A stretch of DNA of 38,844 bases, taken from positions 1-38,844 of the forward strand of contig NZ_MIAM01000054.1 of the NCBI RefSeq assembly GCF_001830555.1, read 5' to 3'. Positions 1 to 9,042 of this stretch are shown piece by piece; positions within the stretch are counted from its first letter, which is position 1, and each line of letters opens with the position of its first letter. A program made the translations under genes and the position numbers. Source of the stretch: Sphingopyxis sp. RIFCSPHIGHO2_12_FULL_65_19 (GTDB lineage Bacteria > Pseudomonadota > Alphaproteobacteria > Sphingomonadales > Sphingomonadaceae). The notes below the pieces were generated by a model. That model made no database searches. It was not told where the DNA came from and worked only from the letters and a program-made list of their open reading frames with translations.

Positions 1-2311
1 CATTTCGTCCAACTATAAGGCCGAATTCGACCAGGTCAGTTCGGTCGCGATTTCGGCGGTGACCAAGTCGGGAACGAACGAGTTTCACGGTGAAGCGTTC
101 GTTGACTACACCGATCAGAGCTTCCGCGACCGTGTCCCGTCCGAACTGACGGTTCCCAAGGTCAAGACGAAGGATTTCCAGTTTGGCGGTGCGCTGGGCG
201 GCCCGATCATCAAGGATATGCTGCATTTCTTCGTGACCTATGAAGGCAAGCGTCAGGAAAATCCGATCGATATCCGACCCGGGCTTTCCTTGCCGGTCAC
301 CTATTTCCCTTCCGAATATCAGGGGGTTTTCGGGCCGACGAACGCGACCTTCAACGAGGATCTATATTTCGGCAAGCTCAGCTTCCAGCCGTCGAACAGC
401 GACTTGATCGAGCTTTCGGGCAAATATCGCAAGGAAAGTGGCGAATTCCTCGGCACCGGGATCAATGCGCGTGAGACGATCAGTTCGCAGGACGTCGAGG
501 AACTGCGCGTCACTGGCCGTTGGGAGCATACCGCCGACAATTGGATCAACGATTTCAAGGTCACTTATGAAGATGTGAAGTGGGCGCCGACGCCGACCGT
601 CTTCGACAACGGCTTCCTCTTTGCCTATGCCGGCCCGTCGCCGACGAACCCGCAACCCGGCGTCGTCGTTCGCGGCGACATCCTGCGCATCGGCGGTGGC
701 AGCAATTATCAGGAAAAGGGCCAGAAGGGTTGGGGCGTCCAGAACGACTTTACCTGGACCGGCATCGAAGGTCATACGATCAAGGTTGGCGCGAAGGCGA
801 AATGGGTTGAGCTCAACTCGTTGCAGCTCAACGGTTTCAACCCCGTCTATACCTATAACACGGCGTTCAACCCCGGTGGCGGCACCTTCAACGACGATGT
901 GCCGTACCGCGTCCAGTTCGGCGCCTCGACCGGCAACGGCAGCCCGATCATCAATTCCAAGAATTTCCAGTTCGGCATCTATGTGCAGGACGACTGGGAG
1001 GTCACAGATCGACTGACGCTGAATCTCGGCGTTCGCTGGGATTATGAACGCACCCCGGCTTTCCTCGATTTCGTCCATCCCGCTGATGCGGTGAATGCGG
1101 TGTCGCCGGCCAATTATCCGAACTTGGTAAACGCCGATTACAACATCCGCGACTTCATCTCGACGGGCAGCGAGCGCAAGGCCTTCACGGGCGCTTGGCA
1201 ACCGCGCATAGGCTTCAGCTACGAACTCGACGAAGACGCGCGCTATGTGGTGTTCGGCGGGTTCGGCCGTTCCTATGACCGCAACCAGTTCGACTTCCTG
1301 CAACAGGAAATCAGCACCGGATCCTACACAACCCGGACATTCAACTTCAACACCGGCGACCCGAACAATAGCTGTGCCCCTGGGCCGACCTGTGTGGCGT
1401 GGGACCCGATCTACCTGACCGAAGAGGGCCGTGCACAGCTGCTCGCCGGGGCGGGGCCGGGCGGTGGGCGCGAGTTGCGCTTTATCAGTAATGACCTGAA
1501 GGTCCCTTACTCCGACCAGTTCAGCCTGGGCTTCCGCGCCAAGGTCACACCGTTGTTCGAGGCCGAGGTCGGCTATAGCCACATCGAATCGAAGGACGGC
1601 TTTGCCTATCTGCTCGGCAATCGTCGCCCCGACGGCACCTTCTTTCCGCCAGCACCGGCGGCGCCCAACTCGCCCTTCGGTTTTGCGCCTCCGGGATTCG
1701 GGTCGATCATCATCGGCACCAACGGGATCGAGACGAGTGCCGACACGGGCTATCTGAAACTGGTCAAAAACTACACGGTGGCTTCGCCGTGGAGCTTTTC
1801 GGCGACATATACCTATACGCAGGCAGAGGAAAACCGTCAGTTTGGCGAGACGTTCAGCCTCGATTTCCCGTCGATCGACGATTATCCCGTCACGCGATCG
1901 AGCGGCGTACGCAAGCATCGCCTGGTCGCTACCGGGTCGGTCGATCTACCGATCGGCGTCACATTGTCGGGCAAATTCCAGATCGCGTCGCCGGTCTATC
2001 GGAAAGCATTTCTGAACATCGGCGGAGCCAATCCGGTTCGCGATATCGTCTCGAACGAGGTGGACGGCAATGGCGATCGCTGGGGTTTCCGCCAGATGGA
2101 CGTCGCGATCACCAAATATATCCCGCTTCGGTTCATCACCGATGAATCGCGGCTGCGGCTCCGCGTCGATATTTTGAACCTGTTCAACGATCGGAACTAT
2201 GTCGATTTCAACAATGATCCGAGCTCGCCCAACTATCTCAGCATTTCGGGCAATGGCGTTGGCGGAAATCCGCCGCGCACGGTAAAGGTATCGGCCGGAT
2301 TCTCTTTCTGA
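1..2311 (+). CDS. TonB-dependent receptor, C-terminal part (5' end outside window)
   Basis: This is an outer-membrane beta-barrel importer that would take up an oligosaccharide using TonB/ExbBD energy. The reading frame is open from base 2, so the GTG at 59 is an internal valine and the true start lies upstream of the window. The visible part begins in the plug domain: the motif AVTKSGTNEFHGEAF is typical of Oar/carboxypeptidase-regulatory-type receptors. The barrel follows, with alternating aromatic strands and motifs such as IYVQDDWEVTDRLTLNLGVR, and it ends in an aromatic terminal strand (VKVSAGFSF) as expected for BAM-dependent insertion. It precedes the GH144-like gene on the same strand and a large sugar-uptake operon, so a glycan ligand is likely but inferred. 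Confidence 0.93.
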   Translation, partial: ISSNYKAEFDQVSSVAISAVTKSGTNEFHGEAFVDYTDQSFRDRVPSELTVPKVKTKDFQFGGALGGPIIKDMLHFFVTYEGKRQENPIDIRPGLSLPVTYFPSEYQGVFGPTNATFNEDLYFGKLSFQPSNSDLIELSGKYRKESGEFLGTGINARETISSQDVEELRVTGRWEHTADNWINDFKVTYEDVKWAPTPTVFDNGFLFAYAGPSPTNPQPGVVVRGDILRIGGGSNYQEKGQKGWGVQNDFTWTGIEGHTIKVGAKAKWVELNSLQLNGFNPVYTYNTAFNPGGGTFNDDVPYRVQFGASTGNGSPIINSKNFQFGIYVQDDWEVTDRLTLNLGVRWDYERTPAFLDFVHPADAVNAVSPANYPNLVNADYNIRDFISTGSERKAFTGAWQPRIGFSYELDEDARYVVFGGFGRSYDRNQFDFLQQEISTGSYTTRTFNFNTGDPNNSCAPGPTCVAWDPIYLTEEGRAQLLAGAGPGGGRELRFISNDLKVPYSDQFSLGFRAKVTPLFEAEVGYSHIESKDGFAYLLGNRRPDGTFFPPAPAAPNSPFGFAPPGFGSIIIGTNGIETSADTGYLKLVKNYTVASPWSFSATYTYTQAEENRQFGETFSLDFPSIDDYPVTRSSGVRKHRLVATGSVDLPIGVTLSGKFQIASPVYRKAFLNIGGANPVRDIVSNEVDGNGDRWGFRQMDVAITKYIPLRFITDESRLRLRVDILNLFNDRNYVDFNNDPSSPNYLSISGNGVGGNPPRTVKVSAGFSF

Positions 2312-2321
2312 CCGGCTGAAA

Positions 2322-2364
2322 GGCGCCCGGCCCGCTCCCCCCCCCCTCCCGCGGGCTGGGCGCC
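2322..2364 (+). terminator. Strong intergenic hairpin with C10 loop
   Basis: Arms 2322-2335 (GGCGCCCGGCCCGC) and 2351-2364 match at 13 of 14 positions as an inverted repeat. The loop contains a run of ten C at 2337-2346. It sits 10 bp after the receptor stop codon and 18 bp before the start of the next gene. No T-run follows, so it may be a partial terminator, or an mRNA-stabilising 3' structure that makes receptor expression exceed that of the downstream hydrolase. Confidence 0.6.
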
Positions 2365-2382
2365 GAATTATTGGAGTATAGA

Positions 2383-3888
2383 ATGTCGTTCCGGATCGGT
2401 GCGCTCACCATGCCGCTCGTGGCTTTGACCGCCGCCTGCGCCGCTACCCCCGCGCCGGTCCAAACGGCAGCCGCGTCTCCGGCGGCGCTCGCACCGATTA
2501 GCGAAGCGGCCTTTTCCGAAGAGTTGACTGAGCGGACCTTCCGCTATTTCTGGGACACCACGGACACCCAGCGTTGCCTGGCGCCCGACCGCTGGCCCAG
2601 CAATCCATTTTCCTCGATCGCCGCGACGGGTTTTGCGCTGACGGCTTACGGGATCGGCGCCGAGCGCGGTTATGTAACGCGGGCCGAAGCGGCGTCGCGC
2701 ACGCGCGACTGCCTGCGGTTCTACTGGGATGCGCCGCAGGGTCCCGACGCGGTCGGCATGACCGGGCACAAAGGGTTCTTCTATCACTTCCTGAACAACG
2801 AAGATGGGACGCGGCGCGGCAATACCGAGTTATCGACCGTCGATACGGCGCTGTTGCTTGGCGGGGTGCTGTTCGCACAAAGCTATTATGATGCCGACAC
2901 GCCGGTTGAAGCCGAAATCCGCGACTTGGCGGAGAAAATCTATGCGCGCGTCGATTGGACCTTTGTCCAGCGTGAAAAAAGCCGGATTCCCTCCGCCAAC
3001 GGCGGTGGGCAGAAAGCGATCGCAATGGGCTGGTATCCCGAACGCGGCGATCGAGGCGATTTCGGGACGCACGACTGGGTTGGCTATAACGAGGGCATGC
3101 TAGTCTATATCCTCGCAATGGGCTCGCCAACGCATCCGGTCGGCAAGGATGCGTGGGACCAAGGCTGGGCGGCCGACCTCGAAAAGGATTGGGGCAGCTA
3201 TTACGGGCAGCAGCACCTGCAATTTGAACCGCTGTTCGGACATCAGTATAGCCATGTCTGGGTTGATTTTCGCGGTATCCGCGACGCCTTCATGCGCGGC
3301 AAGGGCATCGATTATTTTGAGAACAGCCGCCGCGCGACGCTGGCGCAGCGCGCCTATGGCGTTGACAATCCGAACAAGTGGACGGGCTATGGCGCCGACA
3401 TCTGGGGCTGGACCGCGTCCGACGGGCCGGGATATTCGCAGGGCAAATATAGCGTCAACGGCAGCTCGCGGTCGTTCAACGGCTATATGGCACGGGGCGC
3501 CAGCGCGATCCGTGTCGTCGATGACGGCACCGTGGTCCCGACCGCGGCGGGGGGCTCGGTGCCGTTCGCGCCCGAAGTGACGATCCCGGCGTTGATGGCG
3601 ATGCGCGCACAATATGGCACGCGTCTTTACACCCGTTACGGTTTCAAGGACGCGTTCAACCCCAGTTTCACCTTCACCGATGCGGGGTCGCGCAGCGGCG
3701 CGGTCGATCCAGCCTACGGCTGGGTCGCGAACGACTATCTGGGTATCGACCAGGGGCCGATCCTTGCGATGATGGAAAATCATCGCAGCGGTTTCGTGTG
3801 GAAGGTGATGCGCAAGAACCCGCATATCACACGCGGGCTGAAGCGCATCGGATTCGAGGGGGGCTGGCTGGAAAAGGCGGCCGATTAA
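2383..3888 (+). CDS. Glucoamylase-family lipoprotein, GH144-like (endo-beta-1,2-glucanase candidate)
   Basis: A 501-aa exported lipoprotein. Its N-terminus has a lipoprotein signal with lipobox LTAAC, giving Cys19 as the lipidated residue. The mature part has the features of the glucoamylase-like family (Pfam Glycoamylase/COG5368, CAZy GH144): an N-terminal TFRYFWD motif, STVDTALLLGG, GYNEGMLVYILAMGSPTHP, HQYSHVWVDFRGIRD and DIWGWTASDGPG, on an alpha/alpha-barrel pattern. Characterised GH144 enzymes cleave beta-1,2-glucans to sophorooligosaccharides; the activity here is inferred from family. ATG 2383 is chosen because GGAG at 2373-2376 is well spaced; a TTG six bases... further upstream at 2371 overlaps that site. 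Its stop overlaps that of the convergent GH2 gene. Confidence 0.85.
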   Translation: MSFRIGALTMPLVALTAACAATPAPVQTAAASPAALAPISEAAFSEELTERTFRYFWDTTDTQRCLAPDRWPSNPFSSIAATGFALTAYGIGAERGYVTRAEAASRTRDCLRFYWDAPQGPDAVGMTGHKGFFYHFLNNEDGTRRGNTELSTVDTALLLGGVLFAQSYYDADTPVEAEIRDLAEKIYARVDWTFVQREKSRIPSANGGGQKAIAMGWYPERGDRGDFGTHDWVGYNEGMLVYILAMGSPTHPVGKDAWDQGWAADLEKDWGSYYGQQHLQFEPLFGHQYSHVWVDFRGIRDAFMRGKGIDYFENSRRATLAQRAYGVDNPNKWTGYGADIWGWTASDGPGYSQGKYSVNGSSRSFNGYMARGASAIRVVDDGTVVPTAAGGSVPFAPEVTIPALMAMRAQYGTRLYTRYGFKDAFNPSFTFTDAGSRSGAVDPAYGWVANDYLGIDQGPILAMMENHRSGFVWKVMRKNPHITRGLKRIGFEGGWLEKAAD

Positions 3889-6050
3889 GGCGCCAATATC
3901 CAGTCGACCGCGTCGGTGACGTCTTTGCCGCCGAACGTCGCGCGGGCGGTGACGCGGTTCGCGCCAGGCACCAGGCGGACGTCCCTGATCTCGCAGATAC
4001 GCTCGGCACAAGCGATGGTGCCGAGCGGTTGTCCGTTCAGCGTCACGGTCACGCTCGGCGCATTGCTATAGACCTTGATCCGGGTCAGCGGTTCGGTGCG
4101 GGTGGTCCAGCGGCGGCTGTTGATATGGACGACGGGCTCCGCCGACCATCGCGCCTTGTAATAAAAGAATGCGTCCTTCTTCACCTTGCGGTCATAGGTG
4201 ACGAGGCCCTTGTCGTTGATATCGGTCGCGTCGCCTTCCTGGCGGATTTTCGACGAGAAATCGAACATGTTCCAGATCCAGTTGGCCCATAAATAGGGAC
4301 GATCGCGAAGCTGCGGCCAGCTCTGTTCGTGATACCAGCTCTGGAATTCTTCAGGATGCATCCGGCTGGCGTGCGCGATCTTGTGCGCCGCGCCGTCCTC
4401 GACATGCTGGCTCAGTGCACCGCCCGCCCCATATTCGCTGACCGAGATCGGGATACCGGGATAGCGCGCGTGGAGCCGGTCGAGATGCGGGCCGAGGTCG
4501 GCGATGCCGCGGTAGTACCAGCCAAAATAGCGATTATAGCCCATCAGGTCGGCAAGCCCGGTCAGCACCGGCTGGTGCGGCCGCTCGCCCGCCGGAGCCA
4601 CGCCTTCGTGTGTCGCTTCGCAGCAGTCGGCGATGACGGTGGGGCGCGACGGATCTTCGGCCTTTGACAGCGCGTGGAGTTCGCGCAGCAGCGGGCGAGC
4701 ATCGGCGCTTTGCGGAGCGCGGCCGGTGACCATGTCCAGATCGACTTCATTGCCGATGCCCCAGGTGACGACCGAGGGGTGGTTGTAATTCTGGCGGATC
4801 AGTTCGACCATCTGCGCCTTCGCATTGGCAACCAGTTCCGGCGCGCCGGTCGATCCGTCGTTCGACGGCCGATTGACGAACGGCAATTCGGCCCAGACGA
4901 TCATCCCGTAACGGTCGGCGAGATCGAACCAGTCCTGCGCGTGCTGATAATGGGCGAAACGCACGGTGTTTGCGCCCATTTCGGCGATCAGCGCCATATC
5001 GCGTTCATGGTCCGCGGTTGCGAGCGCCCAGCCTTTGCCCAGATAGTCCTGATGGCGCGAGACTCCATGCAGCGGCAGCGACTTGCCGTTGAGATAGAAG
5101 CCGGTGTTCGGGTCTACGCGGAATTCGCGGAAACCGACGGGAACGGTCACGCTGTCGAGCGTGGTCGCAATGTCGGAAAGCCGCGTTTCGAGGCGGTAGA
5201 GATAAGGGTCTGCGCGGCCGTTCCAACGCCGCGGGGCGGCAACGTCGAGTGTCAGCGCCGCTTCGTCCTGCTGCTCGATCAGCGGCGTCGTCACCTCCGA
5301 CACGGTTCGGCCCGTGGCATCGCGAAGGATCGCGACCAGGCTCTGTCCGTCGATCGCGCCCGATAGCTTCACGCGCACCGCCAGCTTGCCCAACCCGTTT
5401 TCGATCATCGGCGTAGCATAGACGCCCGGTCCACCATGGTCGTCGAGGGCGATATGGCTCGGCGCGACATGGAGCAGGCGCGCGGGGCGATAAATGCCTC
5501 CATGGATGAAGAAATCGCCGTCGAGCGGGATGATATGCTGGGTGGCGCTGCCCGGTTCGGGCTTGCTGTTGTCGGCGCGAAGCAAGAGGATGTTCGGCGC
5601 CGAAAGATCAAGGACATCGGTCAGGTCGAAGCGGAAGCGCGAGAAGGCCCCGGCATGGCAACCGACGTGCCGCCCGTTCACCCATAGATCAGCGAGATTG
5701 CCGACGGCGTCGAACTCGATCACATGGCGTCTCCCCGGCGGCAGCCGGGCGCCGTCGAGCCGCAGTCGATACCAGCCCGTGCCCTGCCGGTTGTCGGTCG
5801 CCGCGGTGCGCCCGATGCGATATTCGCCCAGCCGGTTCCATGTGTGGGGTAGCGCGACCACTTGCCATTCGCCGTCGGGCAGGGCGGTTGCGGTTTCCGA
5901 TGTCAGACCGTCGTCGAAACGAAATTGCCACCCTTCCGCGAGGTCAGTCGTCATCCGAGCAACCGGCGCGGCGACGATCGGTGCCGGTGGCGGGTTGGCG
6001 GTACAGGCGGCGACCAGAAACGCGAATAATATCGTCGGCCACCGCACCAT
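3885..6050 (-). CDS. GH2-family glycoside hydrolase lipoprotein
   Basis: A 721-aa lipoprotein (lipobox LVAAC, Cys16), so probably periplasmic and membrane-anchored. It has the GH2 order: jelly-roll sugar-binding domain (about 30-190, with FDAVGNLADLWVNG), Ig-like middle domain, then TIM barrel. Glu435 in WGIGNEVD is the expected acid/base and Glu539 in SEYGAGGA the expected nucleophile. A C-terminal beta domain follows. GH2 covers beta-galactosidase, beta-mannosidase, beta-glucuronidase and some beta-glucosidases, and sequence alone does not decide among them. The ATG at 6050 lies two bases after the stop of the preceding gene, behind AAGGG, and gives a good lipoprotein signal; an in-frame ATG at 6074 is less likely. 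Confidence 0.9.
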   Translation of the reverse strand: MVRWPTILFAFLVAACTANPPPAPIVAAPVARMTTDLAEGWQFRFDDGLTSETATALPDGEWQVVALPHTWNRLGEYRIGRTAATDNRQGTGWYRLRLDGARLPPGRRHVIEFDAVGNLADLWVNGRHVGCHAGAFSRFRFDLTDVLDLSAPNILLLRADNSKPEPGSATQHIIPLDGDFFIHGGIYRPARLLHVAPSHIALDDHGGPGVYATPMIENGLGKLAVRVKLSGAIDGQSLVAILRDATGRTVSEVTTPLIEQQDEAALTLDVAAPRRWNGRADPYLYRLETRLSDIATTLDSVTVPVGFREFRVDPNTGFYLNGKSLPLHGVSRHQDYLGKGWALATADHERDMALIAEMGANTVRFAHYQHAQDWFDLADRYGMIVWAELPFVNRPSNDGSTGAPELVANAKAQMVELIRQNYNHPSVVTWGIGNEVDLDMVTGRAPQSADARPLLRELHALSKAEDPSRPTVIADCCEATHEGVAPAGERPHQPVLTGLADLMGYNRYFGWYYRGIADLGPHLDRLHARYPGIPISVSEYGAGGALSQHVEDGAAHKIAHASRMHPEEFQSWYHEQSWPQLRDRPYLWANWIWNMFDFSSKIRQEGDATDINDKGLVTYDRKVKKDAFFYYKARWSAEPVVHINSRRWTTRTEPLTRIKVYSNAPSVTVTLNGQPLGTIACAERICEIRDVRLVPGANRVTARATFGGKDVTDAVDWILAP

Positions 6051-6052
6051 CG

Positions 6053-6925
6053 TCAGCAACCCTTGCCGATGCACAGATCGGCGAGCACCGGATAATGATC
6101 GGACGGCAGCTTGCCCCCGGTCTGCTGCGTCAGCGTTGCATGGCGCAGCACCGCCACGCCTTCGCCAACGAAGATATGGTCGATCGGGCTGGGCGGATTC
6201 TGTTCGGTCTTGAAGCCGGTGAAGGTGCCGAGCGGCCCGAAATGAGGCGTCCGGCTGACTTCGAGCGTGTCGCGGAGCGCGATCTGGCCCGGCGCGGCGT
6301 CGGTGATTGCGTCATGCGCTGGACTGTCCACGGGGCTGTTGAAATCGCCCATCAGCACCACCGTCTCCTCCTTTTTTCGCTGGTCGCTGATCCAGCGGCG
6401 GATCTGCCGCGCGCTTTCGAGGCGCGCTGTCGTGCCAACATGATCGAAATGGGTGTTCACGACCAGTAGGACATGGCGTGACGACTTGTCTTTGAGCCGC
6501 GCCCAGCTCGCGACACGCGGATAGGCGGCGTCCCAACCCTTGCCGGGCACATTGGGGGTTGGGGACAGCCAGAATGTTCCCGTGCCGAGGAGCGTGAAGC
6601 GGTCGCGGCGAAAGCCGAGCGGGGAAAATTCGCCCTTGTCCTTGCCATCGTCGCGCGCGGCGCCAACGAATTGATAGGCAGGAAGGTCGGTTTCGACCGC
6701 TTGCTTCTGGTTCAGCAGTACCTCCTGCATCCCGACGAGGTCGGGCGCATAATAAGCGACCAGGCTGGTCAGCGCACTCCGCCGGTGCGGCCATGCGTTG
6801 TCGCCATCCGACGCAATGTCGAGCCGGATATTATAGGTCATCGCGCTGACGTGGCTGACGCGCTCTTTTGCCGCCGCGGGCGGCGCGAGCAGCATCGCGA
6901 CGAGGATCGGCAGCCAGCGCGTCAC
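6053..6925 (-). CDS. Secreted endonuclease/exonuclease/phosphatase-fold hydrolase
   Basis: A 290-aa protein with a cleavable signal peptide (hydrophobic to about residue 19, ending PPAAA). It carries all hallmark motifs of the EEP/DNase I fold: MTYNIRLD, GMQEVLLNQ, NTHFDHVG, MGDFNSPV, PIDHIFV and SDHYPVLADL. These residues bind divalent metal and hydrolyse phosphodiester or phosphomonoester bonds. Family members act on nucleic acids, phosphoinositides or sphingomyelin. Within a glycan operon, removal of phosphate-linked substituents from sugars is an attractive but unproven role. Its ATG overlaps the GH1 stop as ATGA, indicating translational coupling. Confidence 0.9.
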   Translation of the reverse strand: MTRWLPILVAMLLAPPAAAKERVSHVSAMTYNIRLDIASDGDNAWPHRRSALTSLVAYYAPDLVGMQEVLLNQKQAVETDLPAYQFVGAARDDGKDKGEFSPLGFRRDRFTLLGTGTFWLSPTPNVPGKGWDAAYPRVASWARLKDKSSRHVLLVVNTHFDHVGTTARLESARQIRRWISDQRKKEETVVLMGDFNSPVDSPAHDAITDAAPGQIALRDTLEVSRTPHFGPLGTFTGFKTEQNPPSPIDHIFVGEGVAVLRHATLTQQTGGKLPSDHYPVLADLCIGKGC

Positions 6926-8268
6926 CCGAGGTTCCCGCCGTTCGCCGCGATCACGCTGCTATAGAAACGCGCGCTTCGCTTCGGCGTTCGCACCTGCGTC
7001 TTATAATCGACGTGGACGATGCCGAAGCGCTTTGAAAAGCCCAGCGACCATTCGAGATTGTCGAGCAGCGACCAGGCCATATAGCCGCGCACGTCGACGC
7101 CCTGTCTGATGGCGTCGCCGATCGCCGCGATGTGGGTGCGCAAATAATCGCAGCGCAGCGGATCGTCGATGCCGTCGGGTCCGGCGGTCGGCGGATCATA
7201 AAATGCCGCGCCATTTTCGGTGATATAGACGGGGATGTTGCCATAGGTGTCGCGGAACCAGACGAGCATGTCGGTCAGCGCCGGCGGATAGACCTCCCAG
7301 TCGGTGGTCGTGTGCGTCGCGATCTGCTTCACCGGCGACGCGCCGAGCGGCCACTGGGTCGGGTCGGCCTTTACCACGTTGCGCGTGTAATAATTGATCC
7401 CGATGAAATCGACCGGCTGGCAGATGTCCTTCAGATCGTCGGCGGGCCATTCGGGCCAGGCTTCGCCGAACACCTCGGCCAATTCGGCGGGGTAGCTGCC
7501 CTTCAGTGCCGGGTCGAGATATTGGCGGTTCATATAGGCGTGGGCGCGCGCGGTCGCCGCCACGTCGTCGGCGCTGTCGCTCGCCGGATATTTCGGCTCG
7601 ATATTGACGACAAGACCGATTTCATGTGCGCCTTCGCTGCGATATGCCTGCACCGCGCGGCCGTGCGCGCGCATCAGATTATGGCTGGCGATCGGCGTCT
7701 CGAACAGATTGCGATGGCCGGGCGCAAGCGCGCCGTGCAGATAGCCGCCGTCGGTGATCACCCATGGCTCGTTGAGCGTCACCCATTTCTTTACCCGCCC
7801 GTCGAGGCGGCGATACATCACCGAACCATATTCGGCGAACCAGTCGGCGCTGTCGCGGTTGAGCCAGCCGCCCTTGTCGTCGAGCGCCGCGGGCAGATCC
7901 CAATGGTGCAGCGTCAGCAACGGTTCGATGTCGTGCTTCAGCAACTCGTCGACCAGCCGCTCGTAGAAATCGAAGCCGGGTTCGTTCACACGCCCGATGC
8001 CTTCGGGCAGCACACGGCCCCAATTGACGCTGAAGCGATAGGCTTTCAGCCCCAATTCCTTCATCAGTGCGACGTCGGCGGGCATGCGGTTATAATGGTC
8101 GCATGCGATATCGCCGGTGTCGCCCTTTGCCGCCATCAGGCGCGGATCATGGCTGAAGCGTTGCCAGATGCTCGCCCCCGCGCCGTCGGCAAGCGGCGAT
8201 CCCTCGATCTGATAGGCGGCGGTGGCCGCGCCCCACAGGAAATCGTCGGGGAAAACAGTCTGCGTCAT
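6922..8268 (-). CDS. GH1 beta-glucosidase
   Basis: A 448-aa enzyme of the usual GH1 length, without a signal peptide, so probably cytoplasmic. The family start FPDDFLWGAATAAYQIEG is present. Glu167 in TLNEPW is the acid/base catalyst and Glu351 in YITENGAAF the nucleophile; the C-terminal WSLLDNLEWSLGF motif forms part of the aglycone site. It would release glucose from imported beta-linked oligosaccharides. The ATG at 8268 is chosen over an in-frame start at 8322 because it overlaps the stop of the preceding esterase as ATGA and begins exactly at the family's conserved N-terminus. Confidence 0.95.
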   Translation of the reverse strand: MTQTVFPDDFLWGAATAAYQIEGSPLADGAGASIWQRFSHDPRLMAAKGDTGDIACDHYNRMPADVALMKELGLKAYRFSVNWGRVLPEGIGRVNEPGFDFYERLVDELLKHDIEPLLTLHHWDLPAALDDKGGWLNRDSADWFAEYGSVMYRRLDGRVKKWVTLNEPWVITDGGYLHGALAPGHRNLFETPIASHNLMRAHGRAVQAYRSEGAHEIGLVVNIEPKYPASDSADDVAATARAHAYMNRQYLDPALKGSYPAELAEVFGEAWPEWPADDLKDICQPVDFIGINYYTRNVVKADPTQWPLGASPVKQIATHTTTDWEVYPPALTDMLVWFRDTYGNIPVYITENGAAFYDPPTAGPDGIDDPLRCDYLRTHIAAIGDAIRQGVDVRGYMAWSLLDNLEWSLGFSKRFGIVHVDYKTQVRTPKRSARFYSSVIAANGGNLG

Positions 8269-9020
8269 TTCTTGTCCTTGGTGATGTTCTGGGGAGCGGG
8301 AAGTTTCTGTTCGAGCAGCCAAGCGTAAAGCGCCGGGTCGTCATAAGCGGGGTCCCAGGCATTATGGCCGAGGTCGGGATAAATGGTCAGGCGGACCTTG
8401 CGGCCGGCGCAGGCGCGGATCGCGCGCACCATGGCAAAGCTGCCTTCGGGGATGACGACATCGTCGCGGTCGCCGTGGAACGCCCAGACGGGCAGATCCA
8501 TCAACCGACACGCCTCGCCGGGATTGCCGCGCCCCGCGATCGCCGCCATCGCCGCGAACCGATGCGGCTCGGCGATCGCCCAGCGCCAGCTCGCGTGACC
8601 CCCGCGGCTGAGGCCGGTGAGGTAGATGCGGGCGGGATCGATACGATAGGTGCTGGTCACATGATCGACCAGCGCGTCGAGCTTTTCGATATCCCAATCC
8701 TGGTCGGCGCCGAGCAGGGGCGAGACGGTGACGAAGGGGAAGGCAGGGTCGCGGTCGGCGATTTTCGGCGGACCGTGGACCTTGACCTTCGCGACATCGT
8801 CGCCGCGCTCGCCCGACCCGTGCAGGAAGACCAGCAGCGGATAGGGCGTCGACCGATCGGCCAGGTAGCCCTTGGGCACGAACAGCTGATAGGGGTAATT
8901 TCCCGCCTCGACGGGTGGTTGCGGTGTCTGTCCCTCGACCACGGGGGGCGCTTTCGTCCTGGCGGCGGCAGGCGATGCGACAAGCGCGAGGCCCAGCGCC
9001 GCGGCGGTCCAGTATTTCAT
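8265..9020 (-). CDS. Exported alpha/beta-hydrolase esterase (PHB depolymerase/dienelactone-hydrolase-like)
   Basis: A 251-aa protein with an N-terminal signal peptide ending VASPAAA. It has an oxyanion loop (LVFLHGSGERGDD), the nucleophile Ser138 in GLSRGGHAS, an acid in GDRDDVVIP and the His in LGHNAWDPAY. This arrangement is typical of single-domain carbohydrate esterases often annotated as prolyl oligopeptidase or phospholipase/carboxylesterase. It lies between the ABC permeases and GH1 in the same transcription unit, so deacylation of a decorated glycan is the likely role (inference). Start at 9020 has a modest AAGG ahead of it; it begins 22 bp after the permease stop. Confidence 0.85.
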   Translation of the reverse strand: MKYWTAAALGLALVASPAAARTKAPPVVEGQTPQPPVEAGNYPYQLFVPKGYLADRSTPYPLLVFLHGSGERGDDVAKVKVHGPPKIADRDPAFPFVTVSPLLGADQDWDIEKLDALVDHVTSTYRIDPARIYLTGLSRGGHASWRWAIAEPHRFAAMAAIAGRGNPGEACRLMDLPVWAFHGDRDDVVIPEGSFAMVRAIRACAGRKVRLTIYPDLGHNAWDPAYDDPALYAWLLEQKLPAPQNITKDKK

Positions 9021-9042
9021 CCTATAATCCTTGGTAGGCGGC

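Noticed and set aside
362..1918. Minus-strand 518-codon frame opposite the TonB receptor
   Set aside because: Antisense to a clear receptor gene, with Arg/Ala-rich composition typical of a shadow frame.
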